The position numbers and the translations under genes are program-made. Source: Ceraceosorus guamensis (taxonomy: Eukaryota; Basidiomycota; Exobasidiomycetes; Ceraceosorales; Ceraceosoraceae). From it: DNA of 64,000 bases. The stretch is taken from positions 372,001-436,000 of the forward strand of contig NW_020290003.1 in NCBI RefSeq assembly GCF_003144195.1. Direction: 5' to 3'. Positions within the stretch are counted from its first letter, which is position 1. Every line of letters begins with the position of its first letter. Shown here piece after piece: positions 47,387-58,206 of this stretch. The notes below the pieces were generated by a model. It ran no database searches, was not told the origin of the DNA, and saw nothing but the letters and a program-made list of their open reading frames with translations.

Positions 47387-48243
47387 ATGTCTGATGCCGC
47401 GTCTTCAGGCTCGCAAGATGCGACCTCGTCTTCTTTGCGCAGACCCGCTCTGCCCGATCGAAATGCCTCCCAGCATACTGTGAGCGGCATGAACAATCAG
47501 CTCGGTCAGATGCTGCGAAGTGCAGCATTGATGTATGATGGCAGGCAACAAGACAGTGCTGGACAGGATAGCAGCAGCAGCAGCAGCAGCAGCAGTGAGG
47601 AAGACGAAGACGACGATGGCGATGCGAAGAACGAAGCGTTGAAAGCGAATAGAGCTGAGGCGGGAGAAGCATCGAGATCGAGCTTGGAATGGAGCTTGAG
47701 AAAGGAAGAGGCTGCACTGGCGGATGCCAAGGACCGCAAGCATCGCAAAGCGATCTTTGAAAAGATGGACGGGTTGAGACGACGCAAAGCTGCTCGTGAG
47801 TGTTGCATTAGGCTGGGCTCCTCGACCGCGAGGACTGAGATCAGCGGGAAGCACACATCGTGCGGGCGCGTTCGGCAAAGTGCTTCCGCATTGCAACGGG
47901 ACCCGCGACGCGCGCGGCCCGGCGTGGCAGATCCGTCGGAACGCGCGCGTCGATCGCGTGAGCGGCATCCGTCCAGCGTATGCCACGGCGCTCAGCAGAT
48001 GGAGCTCAGTCTACATCATTCGACGACGCCATGCTCAGAGATGTCAGCTTGGCTGGCTGGTGAGGCGCTGCTTAGACTGGCCTCAAGGCGTCTCACGTAT
48101 GCCTTGCGAGGTGACGCAGCCAGGACGATGTTGTGATCATCATGGGCGGAGCAGCCATGTCAATCCGATTTTGCCGGCGCTCAGGTCCGTCGGACAGCAA
48201 GCTCGGGCGCCGAGTTGCTCGTGAGGGCCCAATCTTGCAATAG
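47387..48243 (+). CDS. Small charged protein, unknown function
   Basis: Proposed exons 47387-47795, 47999-48059 and 48120-48243 (197 residues; the second acceptor could also be 3 nt earlier, at a CAGCAG repeat). The N-terminus is Ser-rich. MNNQLGQMLRSAALMYDG is followed by a pure Ser run (from an AGC microsatellite at 47570-47595), an acidic run (EEDEDDDGD) and a charged helix ending EKMDGLRRRKAA. The downstream exons read ...STSFDDAMLRDVSLAG and DDVVIIMGGAAMS. Splice phases fit, but the first intron is long (203 bp) and the downstream exons have no known homology. An unspliced reading would give a longer Arg-rich tail that looks non-coding. No family recognised. Confidence 0.5.
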
Positions 48244-48407
48244 TTGATCTCGCTTCTGACATTTCATCCTCTTCTCACCGCGACGCAAAACAAATGATCG
48301 CCACGATTGGACCGACACGCATTGCTCAATCGATGGGATGACCTCTACCGACTGGTCGACCTGCTCCTGACCTCACGTGCGGGCACACGCCGCTGGTATG
48401 CTTCCCA

Positions 48408-49916
48408 ATGGCCCATCGAACCACCGCCGGTCCTGATGCGCCTATGCGATGCCCCGTTGCGCCCCTCCCATCAGTGCCACCTCAGGGCAATGCACAGCAC
48501 TTCTTCGGCGGCGGCGGCAACAGCGAAAGCAGTGCGCGCTGGTCTTCTAGAAGCGACAGCTCATCTGCTGTGACCGAAGCGGCCACAACGAGCTACAATA
48601 AGACGACAGAGGATCTGACGGATTCAGAGGAGAATGAAGAGTACGAAGACGAAGTCGTTGGCCATGAGCGAGTACAAATTCGCGTGGCGTCTGCTGGGCA
48701 ACGCGCAACGTCCGTACCTCGGCCACCGCCGCCAAGCTTGTCGCCAGTCGCGTTGCCGCTGCTGCCGGTCCTGCTCCTCCTTCACCTGTTCTATCACATC
48801 GCGATAGGGATCGTTGCCGCAGCAGCAGCCTTGCGCTTCTACATACGGGCTTCAAGACTCCAGCCTCTGACTTCGCGCAACGTCTCCAGCGTGGAGGCTC
48901 GCTTGGCTGCTCGTACAAGCCGCAGCCCAAAGCACGTAGCTTTGATACTTGCGCCTCCACCCCCGAGCACGACACTTCTTCTCGCCCGAGCGGCTATGCG
49001 GGCGGCGGGTGCTACGCTCGCTCCTCTGCAGGCGAATCCGGAGGAGCGACGTCATGCGCTCGTTGCGCAGCTACGTGATGTGGCTCGCTGGTGCGCGCTG
49101 TGCGGCACGCCACGTCTGACAGTGTACGATCCGGATGGCCTTCTGGCAGATTGCTTCAACCAAACGTCCGAGTGGACGCTGCGGTGGTCGCCGTCCGACG
49201 TGTCGACGACCAACAGCACCGAGTCCCGCCTCTTGGCACCTGTCGATCCCGGCTCTTCGCCCACCATGAGCGACAGCTTTGTGTCGTTCGCAAGCGCATC
49301 CTCGGGACGTAGCGAAGAGGAAGAAGGACAGAAGCACGGCGCGCACGATGGTACCGCTACTCGTGCACACGCGTCCGGTCAGCGTACCGATGAGATCCAA
49401 CTGCGCATCGAGGTGCTGCTACCAGGCCGCAAGGCACAAGGCACATCTCGCGGGCTCGGCGATGGCGCGCGTCACCTGCAGTTGCATGTGCTCGGTCCGC
49501 AAGATGGCAAGGGAGCGCTCGTGCAAGCGAGCAAACACTTGGTGGAGGAGGCGCTGGACGGAAAGAATGCAAACATCGACATTGCTCGGGTCGACGAGAT
49601 CTTGCAATCACATGGCTACCCGCCTGAGCCTGATCTGCTCGTTTTGCATGGTGGACCACGTCGCGTATGTTCCTTGCACGGCTTTCCGCCTTGGAGTCTG
49701 AGGATAACCGAGATATTGTGAGTGTTGAGTGTTGCTGGAATCTTGATTGGGAAGCGGTTATGTTGGTGTTCAGGCACGACTACCAGACTGACCTCGGCGC
49801 TTGCTCCTTCGTGCAGCTACGATGCACGAGCGCATCCCCGTCTTCCCATCTCAGCCGCTTCCTTTGAAGCCGCTCTCGACTGCTTTGCAGCGTCAGAGCA
49901 AAGGCATGGAAGGTAG
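48408..49916 (+). CDS. NUS1: NUS1-type cis-prenyltransferase subunit
   Basis: Non-catalytic but essential subunit (Nogo-B-receptor homologue) of dehydrodolichyl diphosphate synthase at the ER, making the dolichol carrier for N-glycosylation. Exons 48408-49717 and 49817-49916 give 469 residues. A long polar N-terminus precedes a transmembrane region (PVALPLLPVLLLLHLFYHIA). The prenyltransferase-like fold follows, with PKHVALIL, a block ARWCALCGTPRLTVYDPDG, and DLLVLHGGPRRVCSLHGFPP then WSLRITEI. The second exon restores the family end: YDARAHPRLP, FEAALDCFAASEQ, then RHG, matching the conserved C-terminal RxG motif needed for catalysis of the complex. The stop directly follows. About 100 residues of Ser-rich insert (near 285-335) interrupt the fold. 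Confidence 0.93.
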
Positions 49917-50202
49917 GTAGGGGTTCTCACGTTGATGAGAGCGCCAAAACGCCTCGACAATGTCTTGTGACGCCATGTATCCAGGCAATCAATCAATTTC
50001 CGTTGTCTGACCCTCATCATTCCGCCTTTGCGCTGTCTTTGGCAGGCTACGCCGCAAGCTGGCAGCAAAGCGACGCGGAGCAGTCGATGCAGGCTCAGCA
50101 GCAAGGCAAGATTGTGATGAATCCTCTTCTGGCTTTACAAAGGAGCTCCAGCGCTCTGCGCTTGAGCATCTTGACGACGAGAGCGCCGAGCATCGATCTA
50201 TC
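49917..50202. other. Short NUS1-ATG26 spacer
   Basis: 286 bp from the NUS1 stop to the chosen ATG26 start. The last 160 bp are open in the ATG26 frame, preceded by a good acceptor (CTTTGGCAG ending at 50044), so the true ATG26 start or a leader intron may lie here. Confidence 0.5.
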
Positions 50203-53200
50203 ATGAGTGCCGTTACCGACTCGAGTGATGGGACAAAGGCGTCTGGTGATCTCAACGATGCGGATCGCAAACAAGGCAGCGGTGGTGAAGTTCCTGTAGA
50301 CCCAAAAGCGCGCCTTGAAGCCTTGCGCACGACATTTGGTGACAGCGGTATGGATGGCACAGAGGTCTTTGTGAGTGATTGCTGCGTGCTCGAAGTGGAA
50401 GCGCCGGCGAGTTGCTGCTGATGCCTGTTCGTGTCCAATGATCTGCAGATCGCCAATTGCCCGGCCGTTTTGACCCGACGCGTGATGATCAAGGGCACGC
50501 TCATCGTGACTACGCACCGCCTGTGCTTCATTGCGCATCTGACTTCGGAAGATGCAGCTGCTCCGACTGACCCTCATGCGGGTGCGACTCCACGTACCAA
50601 ATCGAACGTGATCAAGCGGGGACCTGCGACGCTGCACCGTCCTGGTCTGCATCGCAGATCCAAGGCTTGGTTCGAGCGTGAGCAGCGTGCCGCTGCCGTG
50701 GCGTGTGTTTACGCGCTAACACGTCCCCGCTCGTTTCATTGTGCAGTCACGGCGGATGCTCTCACCGCCTACTCCTCCTCCACTAGCTTGTACAATCCTC
50801 TGGGTTCAGCGCGGCTGGCGGAGATTGATGATCTGCTGCCGCATCATTGGGGTCGGCCAAATTGCGTCGACTTTCGCATCAAGGGACGTAGGATATTCCT
50901 CGAATTCGACACGGAGGAAGCTAGTCTCGCGTGGCATCGTGGTGAGTGACGGAGGGGGATGCCCAATTAGCAATCTGGGAGCTCAGACCATCCCGCGCGC
51001 ACCGTAGAGATCGAGGCGGCATTGTGGCGCTTTAAGACGACTGCGGAAGAGATTCGAGTCTCGCTCCCTCTTTGCAGGATCTTGTCCATGACGCAAAGCA
51101 CCTACCTGGCATTTGCTGTTGCTTTGTGGCTCAACGTTCTTGATGATTCGAGGAACGAGGGCGAAAAGGATGCGAGCGCGACCATCGAGTTGAGCTTTGG
51201 AGTTACAAGAGGTCACGAAAGCTTCTTGAAGGAGCTCTACGACGCGCACGGCGCGGCAACGAGATGGCGTCAAGAGGTCGGCATAGATGCAGTTCTTCTG
51301 AAGAGCCCTTCGCCGATGCTGGACATCGAGGGACCTCAATCTAGGGAGGTGGACTTGACGCGCTCTGCATCGGGAAGCGACGGCAAGTCTTTGGCAGCCA
51401 GAATCACCCAGAGCTTTGGCCTAAGGTGCAAGCCCGACGAGCTGCGGCTTGTGAAAGCGGAAATCGTGAGTGCACAAGGAGTGTTGGCGTCATCTGCAAG
51501 ATCTTTGAAAGCTCACTGTAAAGGCTTTCTTGGCCAGTTTCGCGCGGTGCCCATGCCCGGCACCATAGCTCTGAGTCCCGATCACTTCATCTTTTGGCGG
51601 ACTCGTCTGGGACCCTTGCCAGACACAAGGCTGAAGGTCGGTGGTGGAGATGCGCCGCTCCGGGAGTCATGGCTCACACGTCTGCTTATCTTTGCAGATT
51701 CCCTTGTCCGATCTCCAAGGCGTTGAAGCGGAACGATCCTTTCGTTGGCGGACCTTTGGGCTTCGAGTGCACATTCGCGGATACAGAGACGAGTGGTTCG
51801 ATTTCAGCAGCCAAAAAGACCGCGATGCGATGCTGGAAGCCCTCAACGGTGTCATTGCCAAGCTGAAGCAGAAGGAGTTTGATCATCGCGATGATGCGAG
51901 CGTCAAGCGCGGCATCAGCAAAGTCTCGGATGCGACGCGGATGCTGACAGCGGAGCCAGAGCAGACGCTGTCGCTTACCAAGGAGCAGATGAAGTTTGTG
52001 AGCATCGTGCCCTGGTGCTCTAGCCTGGCTTTCACGAACCATCCCATTCTGATTTGCGTACTCTCTACGCTTCTCGCCCCAGCTGCCAAAGGTGGTCAAC
52101 GTCTCAGCGGACGTGGAGCACAACGTTCGTCGTCTTGGACGCCTGCGTATTGCGCTCATGACCATCGGTAGTCGGGGCGATGTGCAGCCTCTCATTGGAC
52201 TAGCTTTGGAGCTGAAAAAGCATGGGTAGGCGTTGTCCTGCAATCTTTCAGCTTCGCGGCGTGCGCGTGCTGACTCTGCCTGCTCTGCTGTGCCCAGCCA
52301 CGCGGTCTTTATCTGCTCTCATCCTGAATACCGCGACTGGGTGGAGGGCAAATTCGGCATCGAGTATAGAGGCATGGGTGGCGATCCAGCAGCTCTGATG
52401 AAACTTTCCGTCGAGCACCGCATGTTCTCGCCCGGCTTTTTCAAAGAGAGTGTTGGCAAATTTAGGGGATGGCTCGACGAGCTCTTCCGTGAAGCGTTCG
52501 AAGCTGCGTATGATGCCGACGTGATCATGGAATCTCCGTCAACCTTTGCAGGCATACATGTCGCTGAAGCCACTGGCGCGGCCTACTTTAGAATGTGCAC
52601 CATGTGCTGGAACAAGACGGCCGCTTACCCGCAGGCGTTTAGCGTGCCTCCAGTGGATCTTGGTCCGGCTTACAATACCAGCAGCTACGTGTTGTTTGAT
52701 GCGATCTTGTGGCGAGCAATGGCGGGACAGGTCAATAGGTGGCGCAAGGTATGTCTCCGGAGCGCGCATTGGGACGCACTTTTCCAGCTGACATCTTCAC
52801 TGCTTCCTTTTCAAGCACATGCTCCATCTCGGACCCACCGATCTGACAAAGCTCGCCGCCGACACGATCCCAACGCTCTACAACTTCTCACCCAGCGTAG
52901 TGCCTCCGCCGTTGGACTGGGGTGACCGCATCTTGGTCTCGGGCTACTGGAACGTAGAGACCGCCACGGCGGAGAAGTGGGAGGCGCCAGAATCGATGAT
53001 CGCTTTCATGAAGGCTGCGCGCAGGGATGAGCGCAAGATAGCGTACATTGGTTTCGGCAGCATTGTCGTGCCGGATGCGCGAGCGGTTTCGAAGGCCATC
53101 TACGAGGCCGTCGTTCGCGCTGGAGTGCGCGCCATCGTTAGCAAGGGGTGGAGCGAGCGAACCAGCGACGGCGAGAAGAAGGCTACAGAAGAGACCGAAG

Positions 53201-54473
53201 AGATTCCGGAGGAATGCTATGTCGTGCAGCAGGTGGGTTTAGGTTTCGATTCAGCATTCGTCAAGAGTCTTTGCTCACGCGATCGGCCGAACGCAGGTCC
53301 CGCATGACTGGTTGTTTCCCAGGATTGACATGGCATTTCATCATGGTGGCGCTGGCACGACCGGAGCGTCGCTTCGCGCTGGCTTGCCTACCTTGATCCA
53401 TCCCTTCTTTGGCGGTGAGTGGCGGTGCAACCCGTCACAAATATGGCACATCTGATCTGAGTTGCATTACACAATGCAGACCAATTCTTCTGGAGTCAAC
53501 GCGTGCACAAACTGGGAGCTGGTCTTCGTGTAGAGAATCTCAGCGCTAGCGATATTTCCGACGCCTTGGTCAAAGCTCAACATCGAATCATTGTTGAAAA
53601 GGCCCAAGCGGTCGGGGAGAGGATCCGCGTCGAGAATGGGCCTGCAGACGCCGTGAAATTTGTGAGTGCGCGCGGGCCGTCATTGTGTCTCTTGAAGCTG
53701 ACACCCGCGCTTTCATGAAGATCTACCACAATCTGTCCATTGCGCAACGCAAACGCGTACCTCTGCGCGACAATCAGCCGAGGAGGCGAGTGAGCCTTCC
53801 AAATGTGGGCTTATCTAGCCTTCCCACGATCTCTATAGGATCCGGCTCGGCTAAAGTTGATGGGCACTTTGAAGGCATTTCGGAGCATGCAGAGGAGGAG
53901 GTCGAAATGGATGCGGGCGACGCTCATGGTCCGACTAACCAAATAGGAGGAGACTCGATACCGTTGACGGAAGAGCCCCTTGAAGAGGAGCTCGATACTC
54001 CAACGGCTGTAGGCGATCGACCCAAGCGTCAAGGCACGCTTGGGAGCTTGCATCTCCCTCGCGCATTGTCTGCGCCGTTCCATCTGCCTGGCAAGCGTCG
54101 CAGCAAAATTTCCTCCACACAAGTCGGTGCTCTACCCCTCGATCATTCCACGGCTCCGACGCTTCTCGAAGTCGGCACGCCAATCAGCCCCTCGCATGAG
54201 GAGTGGGAAGAAGAGGGTCAGGGAACGGCAGGTCATGCTGAAGAGGTGCGAAGGACGCACAAGACCGCAAAGGCCGAAGATGTCCGAAGACGAGAGCTGC
54301 TAGAAGAGCAATGGAAGAAAGATCTTGAAGAAATGGAAAAGGCTGAAGGGAACGACGATGCCACGGGTTGGAGCGTAGAACACAAAGATCGAGTCAAACG
54401 ATTGCTCCAAGCTGCCGAGGATGGTAGAGTCTTTTCGAACGGCGATCATCCAAGCAACGCAGTCAATACTTGA
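50203..54473 (+). CDS. ATG26: Sterol 3-beta-glucosyltransferase (ATG26/UGT51)
   Basis: Transfers glucose from UDP-glucose to membrane sterols; in some fungi it supports autophagy of peroxisomes. Twelve exons: 50203-50370, 50449-50677, 50747-50941, 51008-51465, 51538-51636, 51698-51997, 52083-52225, 52298-52748, 52816-53232, 53297-53414, 53480-53661 and 53721-54473 (1,170 residues), all in phase. Domains in order: GRAM (about 60-135), PH-like segment (about 137-205), second GRAM (about 345-445, [10 protein letters not shown] and [20 protein letters not shown]), N-terminal glycosyltransferase-28 domain beginning [20 protein letters not shown], and UDP-sugar-binding domain with [20 protein letters not shown] then HPFFGDQFFW. 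A C-terminal tail of about 240 residues is disordered and acidic, ending in a coiled coil; this is longer than usual. The start is uncertain because the frame is open upstream. Confidence 0.94.
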
Positions 54474-54807
54474 AGCATAGACGTAGTGGAGAAGATCATG
54501 TATACCGCCGCAATGAAAGATCGCTTGGTTGCCGTGCGGCTGTTGAATGCGTGCTGGTGGCAGTGTGTCTTCGAAGTAGAAGCCGAGTCTTTAGAGTTAC
54601 GCAGGACTAAGCTGTCTCAACCCTCAGTTCCTTTTGTAGTCTTTTAAGAACGGAGACAACAGAGAGGCGTGTGCTTTGCGACTTGTCAGATTGGGCCGAT
54701 GTGCCGAAAGTTAGACAGTCTACTGGGACGAGGTGTATTGCAGACATTCGCTCGCAGGTGTTAGGGCGGGAATAGGGTATATATATCTGTGACACATACA
54801 GCGAACT
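54474..54807. other. Intergenic, ATG26 3' flank
   Basis: Nothing but 3' flank. TATATATAT at 54779-54787 is about 20-30 bp before the first 5S-like sequence. Confidence 0.5.
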
Positions 54808-54870
54808 ATCTACGGCCATACCACGGGAAAAGCACAGGATCCCGTCCGATCTCCTAAGTCGAGGTCGGCG
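54808..54870 (+). pseudogene. 5S rRNA-like 5' fragment
   Basis: Begins ATCTACGGCCATACCAC and continues through AAAAGCAC and GATCCCGTCCGATCT, the well-known first half of eukaryotic 5S rRNA. The hallmark box A (GAAGTTAA) is altered to CTAAGTCGAGG, and similarity stops after about 60 bases. The 3' half needed to close helix I is missing here; a GC-rich repeat follows. A TATATATAT element sits at the -30 to -20 position used by 5S genes in some fungi. Probably a truncated relic or one interrupted by the repeat block. Confidence 0.6.
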
Positions 54871-54900
54871 AGCGAAGCGAGCCGCACGGGACGTCTGGCG

Positions 54901-54970
54901 CACTTGTGCGCCCGGCCAGCAGCGAGCAAAGCAAGCACTTGTGCGCCCGGCCAGCAGCGAGCAAAGCAAG
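54901..54970. repeat. Perfect 35-bp tandem duplication
   Basis: 54901-54935 and 54936-54970 are identical, each starting CACTTGTGCGCCCGGCCAGC. Partial GCACGGGACGTCT copies flank the pair (54883-54895 and 54973-54985), so the block grew by nested duplication between the two 5S-like sequences. Confidence 0.95.
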
Positions 54971-55175
54971 CTGCACGGGACGTCTGCTTGGTGCGGGGAG
55001 CAATGCAAGCTGCACAGGGTGGTGGGTGTGAGGACCGTAGGGTCTGCAGGCAAACTTGTGCGCCCAGTCTTGGCGCAAGCAAGCTGCACAAGACTCACAA
55101 CTGTGTGTCTAAACCTGTGAAGGTACATCTTGAACACACATGCACATCATATACATCTCACATCCTCACACAGAC

Positions 55176-55295
55176 ATCTACGGCCACACCACAGGAAAAG
55201 TGCCTGGTCCCGTCTGATCCCAGAAGCGGAAACCCTGTAGGGTCTGGTCAGTAATGAGGTGGGGGACCACTCGTGAATCCCAGATGCCGTAGGTT
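55176..55295 (+). rRNA. 5S rRNA, divergent
   Basis: Exactly 120 nt, from ATCTACGGCC to GATGCCGTAGGTT. Helix I closes (CTACGGC with GCCGTAG), helix II pairs ACAGG with CCTGT, helix III pairs CTGG with CCAG around loop TCCCGTCTGATC, helix IV is GAGGTGG/CCACTC around the invariant GGGGA turn, and helix V pairs TCTGG with CCAGA. Several pairs differ from the usual fungal 5S but remain complementary, arguing for selection. Odd points: box A is AGAAGCGGAAACC instead of GAAGTTAACC, and the 3' T run is weak (TTCTTT). ATATA at 55149-55153 is at about -27. It may be a variant 5S gene, one of several dispersed copies, or a recent pseudogene. Confidence 0.7.
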
Positions 55296-56507
55296 CTTTA
55301 TGTTCTGCGAGCGTTTCGAACCCAGTTCCCCGCATGCGTACGCCGCCGTCCCGTTCCAGCACGCCGCCGGCGAAATAATGTACAACGCTCATCTCTTCCA
55401 ACTTGACGACTGGTACATTGTACTTCTGATTTTATTGCCAAGTTTAGAGCTGTAGAGCGTGGCTCTTGCAGGTACCCTGTCAGCTGGTCGCTCAGAATCT
55501 GAGCGAGCTTGCTGCTCGGCAAGCTTGACAACACAAAGTTGCTATGCCCGGGCTCAGCAAAGTGAGCAGTGTGCTGGCTCTGGGTGACGCCCGGCTGTGA
55601 GTGTTAGTAGATGGCAGTCGAGCGCCGTGATGGATTCTTTGCGAGCACTAAAGAGGAGCGATACGTGGCTTTACACGATGCGTTTGCAGATGAGTGAGGT
55701 GGAAGAGCCGAGCTAGAAATCAAGTCACTGATGAGCTATTTATCAATGGCGCGCACCGCGGATAGCTCCGCTTCTTTACCAGCTTGCGCAGCTACGCACT
55801 CCATGGCCTCTTACGCCTTGCGCCTGCTCTGCGCAGCTGTCAGCTACACCTTTTTGCTATTATGTATGGCGCAGAGCGCCGTCGAAGGTGGAACTGGTCG
55901 ATGCAAGTCTACGATTTCGCGCATCAGGTCGTGTGAGTAATGACCCTGCAAGCTGGAAAGCGCAGGGTAGCGAATGGAGGCTGTGAGCAACGCAGCACAC
56001 GCGCAACGCATCAAGTCGACATGAGCCATCTGGCTCTTCTAGACACGCTGCTACCCATGGACCACAGATAGCACCCCTCGCCGATCAAGGAGCCCAAAGC
56101 ACTGTATGTCAATCAACGACTTCCAAACCCAGGAGTCGAGATGAGCGCCTCTCGATCGTGGCGTGTTGATGCATCGGATTGGAAGGGCGAGGCTGCAACG
56201 AAATCTGCAGGAGGTGGACTATTTCACGTGCCAGGCTTTGACCCGCCAGACGAAGCATGAAGAAAGACGGTAACGGGAAGGACAGCTTGACGCTTGCATG
56301 TCCCGGGGCAAACGCGGCGGGAAGGACAACTTGATGTTTGCGTGTCCTAGGGCAAACGCGGCGGGAAGGACAACTTGATGTTTGCGTGTCCCAGGGCATA
56401 CGCGGCAGCGAATTCTATCGCCTGCTTGTGCAAGTCTGCCAGCCTGCTGCTCTATTGTCTAGCGTAAAGCGCACGCACCTGCGTGCTGCAGAGAGTGGAC
56501 ATGCGGC
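55296..56507. other. Intergenic with minisatellite
   Basis: Between the 5S-like gene and the 3' end of the deaminase gene. Apart from the 44-bp minisatellite I see no feature. Short open frames only. Confidence 0.5.
56275..56406. repeat. 44-bp minisatellite, three copies
   Basis: Units 56275-56318, 56319-56362 and 56363-56406, each beginning GGGAAGGACA and ending ACGCGGC. Units 2 and 3 differ at two positions; unit 1 is more diverged. It lies about 100 bp beyond the stop of the deaminase gene; the period is not a multiple of three and it is not coding. Confidence 0.92.
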
Positions 56508-58206
56508 TCACAGCCAAAGTTGGGACTGCATCTCCGCCCTTGTAATGTGGAAGCTGCTGGACCCGGCAACGAGGTCCGAGATTTTTGCACCCTCCCATCT
56601 GATCCAGCAAGGCGTGCTCAGTAAACATCACATTGCGCTCTCTGTCCACCAGGCATGCTACTCACCGGCCATCCTTCGTTGTCCAAAATGCTCGTTTGAT
56701 GCCCGCCCATCGACACCATTGTATGCACCTGTACACGCGTAACGTCAGCCGATTGCCCATTGCAGCCACGTGCAGCTCTCTCCAAGTTTTTGCTCACCTC
56801 CAGCAGGGTCTCGAATCGGCATAGTCGGAATCGACGCAAGCTTGGTCCTCATTGATGTGTGCAGAGCCGACAAACCTGGTGTTCACGGTTTCTGCCGCAT
56901 CTGAGCATGCGCCGCCTCGTCTTCTGTGCTCGCGCACGCGTCGCTTTCTTCTCAGCTCTGCCCTCGAAAAGGGCGACTCTTGCAAGCGCACGACGTAGAT
57001 GTCTGCTCCTCGCAGCCTTGTGCTGGGTGCCGAGCCAGTCGCAAAGGCAGCGTTTGGGATCTGAGCGGCAGGGCTAGCTGAGTGCCTCGGAGTGGGACCC
57101 GGAGAATGGCTCGGTTCATGTGCTGCGGCGCCAGCACAACAATCTTGCATCTCGATATGGTCTCTCAAGCTGACGCTGCAGCCCGCAAGCTTTCGCTCGT
57201 AGTGCTCGTGGTTTTGGTTTCGATTTTGGTTTGCCTTTCCATTTGAGTTTCCCTTTCTCTTCTTCAATCGGGATAGAGCGCGGTTTAAATCCCCACCTGT
57301 CCTGCGGGTCCACGGCGGTGCAGGAACGCGATTGGACTGCATCGACAGCTTGTGTTGCCTCGGATGACCTCGTAGGTTCTTGACCATCCACTTCCGACTT
57401 TGGCTTCAGCTTCGGCTTCGGCTTATGCTTCGGATTCAGCGAAGTGTTGCGAATGTCTTGTTGAGCATCCGAAGCTTCTGCATCGCTCGATGCGGAGCTG
57501 CCGGACCCGAAGGACTTCTGGCACTTCATCTGCTCCTTCCTTGCGAGAGACTTGAGCTTGAGGAGCTCCGCATCCTCTTGAGGAACTAAACTTTGAGCGT
57601 GTGCGGAGGTGCTGACAGTGTCAGCAAGCACGGCGAAGGTGCGCTGGAAACGCAAGGTCAGCGGTGCGCTGCCGAGCTGGGCAATTGAGCACAGTGCTTT
57701 GGTTAGTACAGAGACGATCAGAGCTGCAGCGCTTCGAATGGTCGGCTTGGATGGCTTTTCATGGGCCGCTCAATCTACTCCGGTTGTGGACCTCCGCGAC
57801 TCACCTTGACAGCAGGCGGCCTAGCGCCGCCCAAAGCGTTCGAAATAGCGCTCATTTCAGCATGCATGCTGAATGCCATTGCATTTTGCGATTTGCCAAG
57901 CTCGCTGACCGAGTTAGATGTGTTTGTTGGAGCATCTCCAGAGAAACGCGGTCTGGTAAGGTTGTGACCGCTAGACAGCACCTTTCCTCCCTTGAGTATG
58001 ACAGCTCCGTGTCTACGCCTAAGGCCACTACGAGCTGCTTCGGCAGTCGCGAGCTGCAGCACCTTGTTGATACGCCTCGAAGATATCATCTGCGCTGCAT
58101 GCGAAGAGATAGGTGACTCGTTGGTGAGACTTGGGCCAGTGCGAAGCACGGGTGCAGAGTCGATGCAAGAGGGCTGCGTGTGTGACAGCTTGGCGAATGC
58201 AGTCAT
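56508..58206 (-). CDS. Cytidine-deaminase-fold protein, interrupted by insert
   Basis: Exons 58206-57805, 57643-57297, 57169-56798, 56728-56666 and 56598-56508 give 424 residues. A zinc-deaminase core is visible: RRRHGAVILKGGKVLSSGHN then SMHAEMSAI (His115, Glu117), and much later the second zinc motif SRPCWRCIQWCRWAGIKRAF (Cys372, Cys375). The C-terminus reads TKDGRWEGAKISDLV. The HAE and PCxxC motifs are usually about 30 residues apart; here a Lys/Pro/Ser-rich insert of about 230 residues separates them (KHKPKPKLKPKS and similar), with ADIYVVRL before the second motif. The exon 2/3 junction is the weakest point, since two acceptors six bases apart (57175 or 57169) both keep the frame. Substrate (free nucleoside, nucleotide or RNA base) cannot be told. 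Confidence 0.82.

Noticed and set aside
54904-55254. 116-codon open frame over the 5S-like region
   Set aside because: Arises from the tandem repeats and the 5S-like sequence; not a protein gene.
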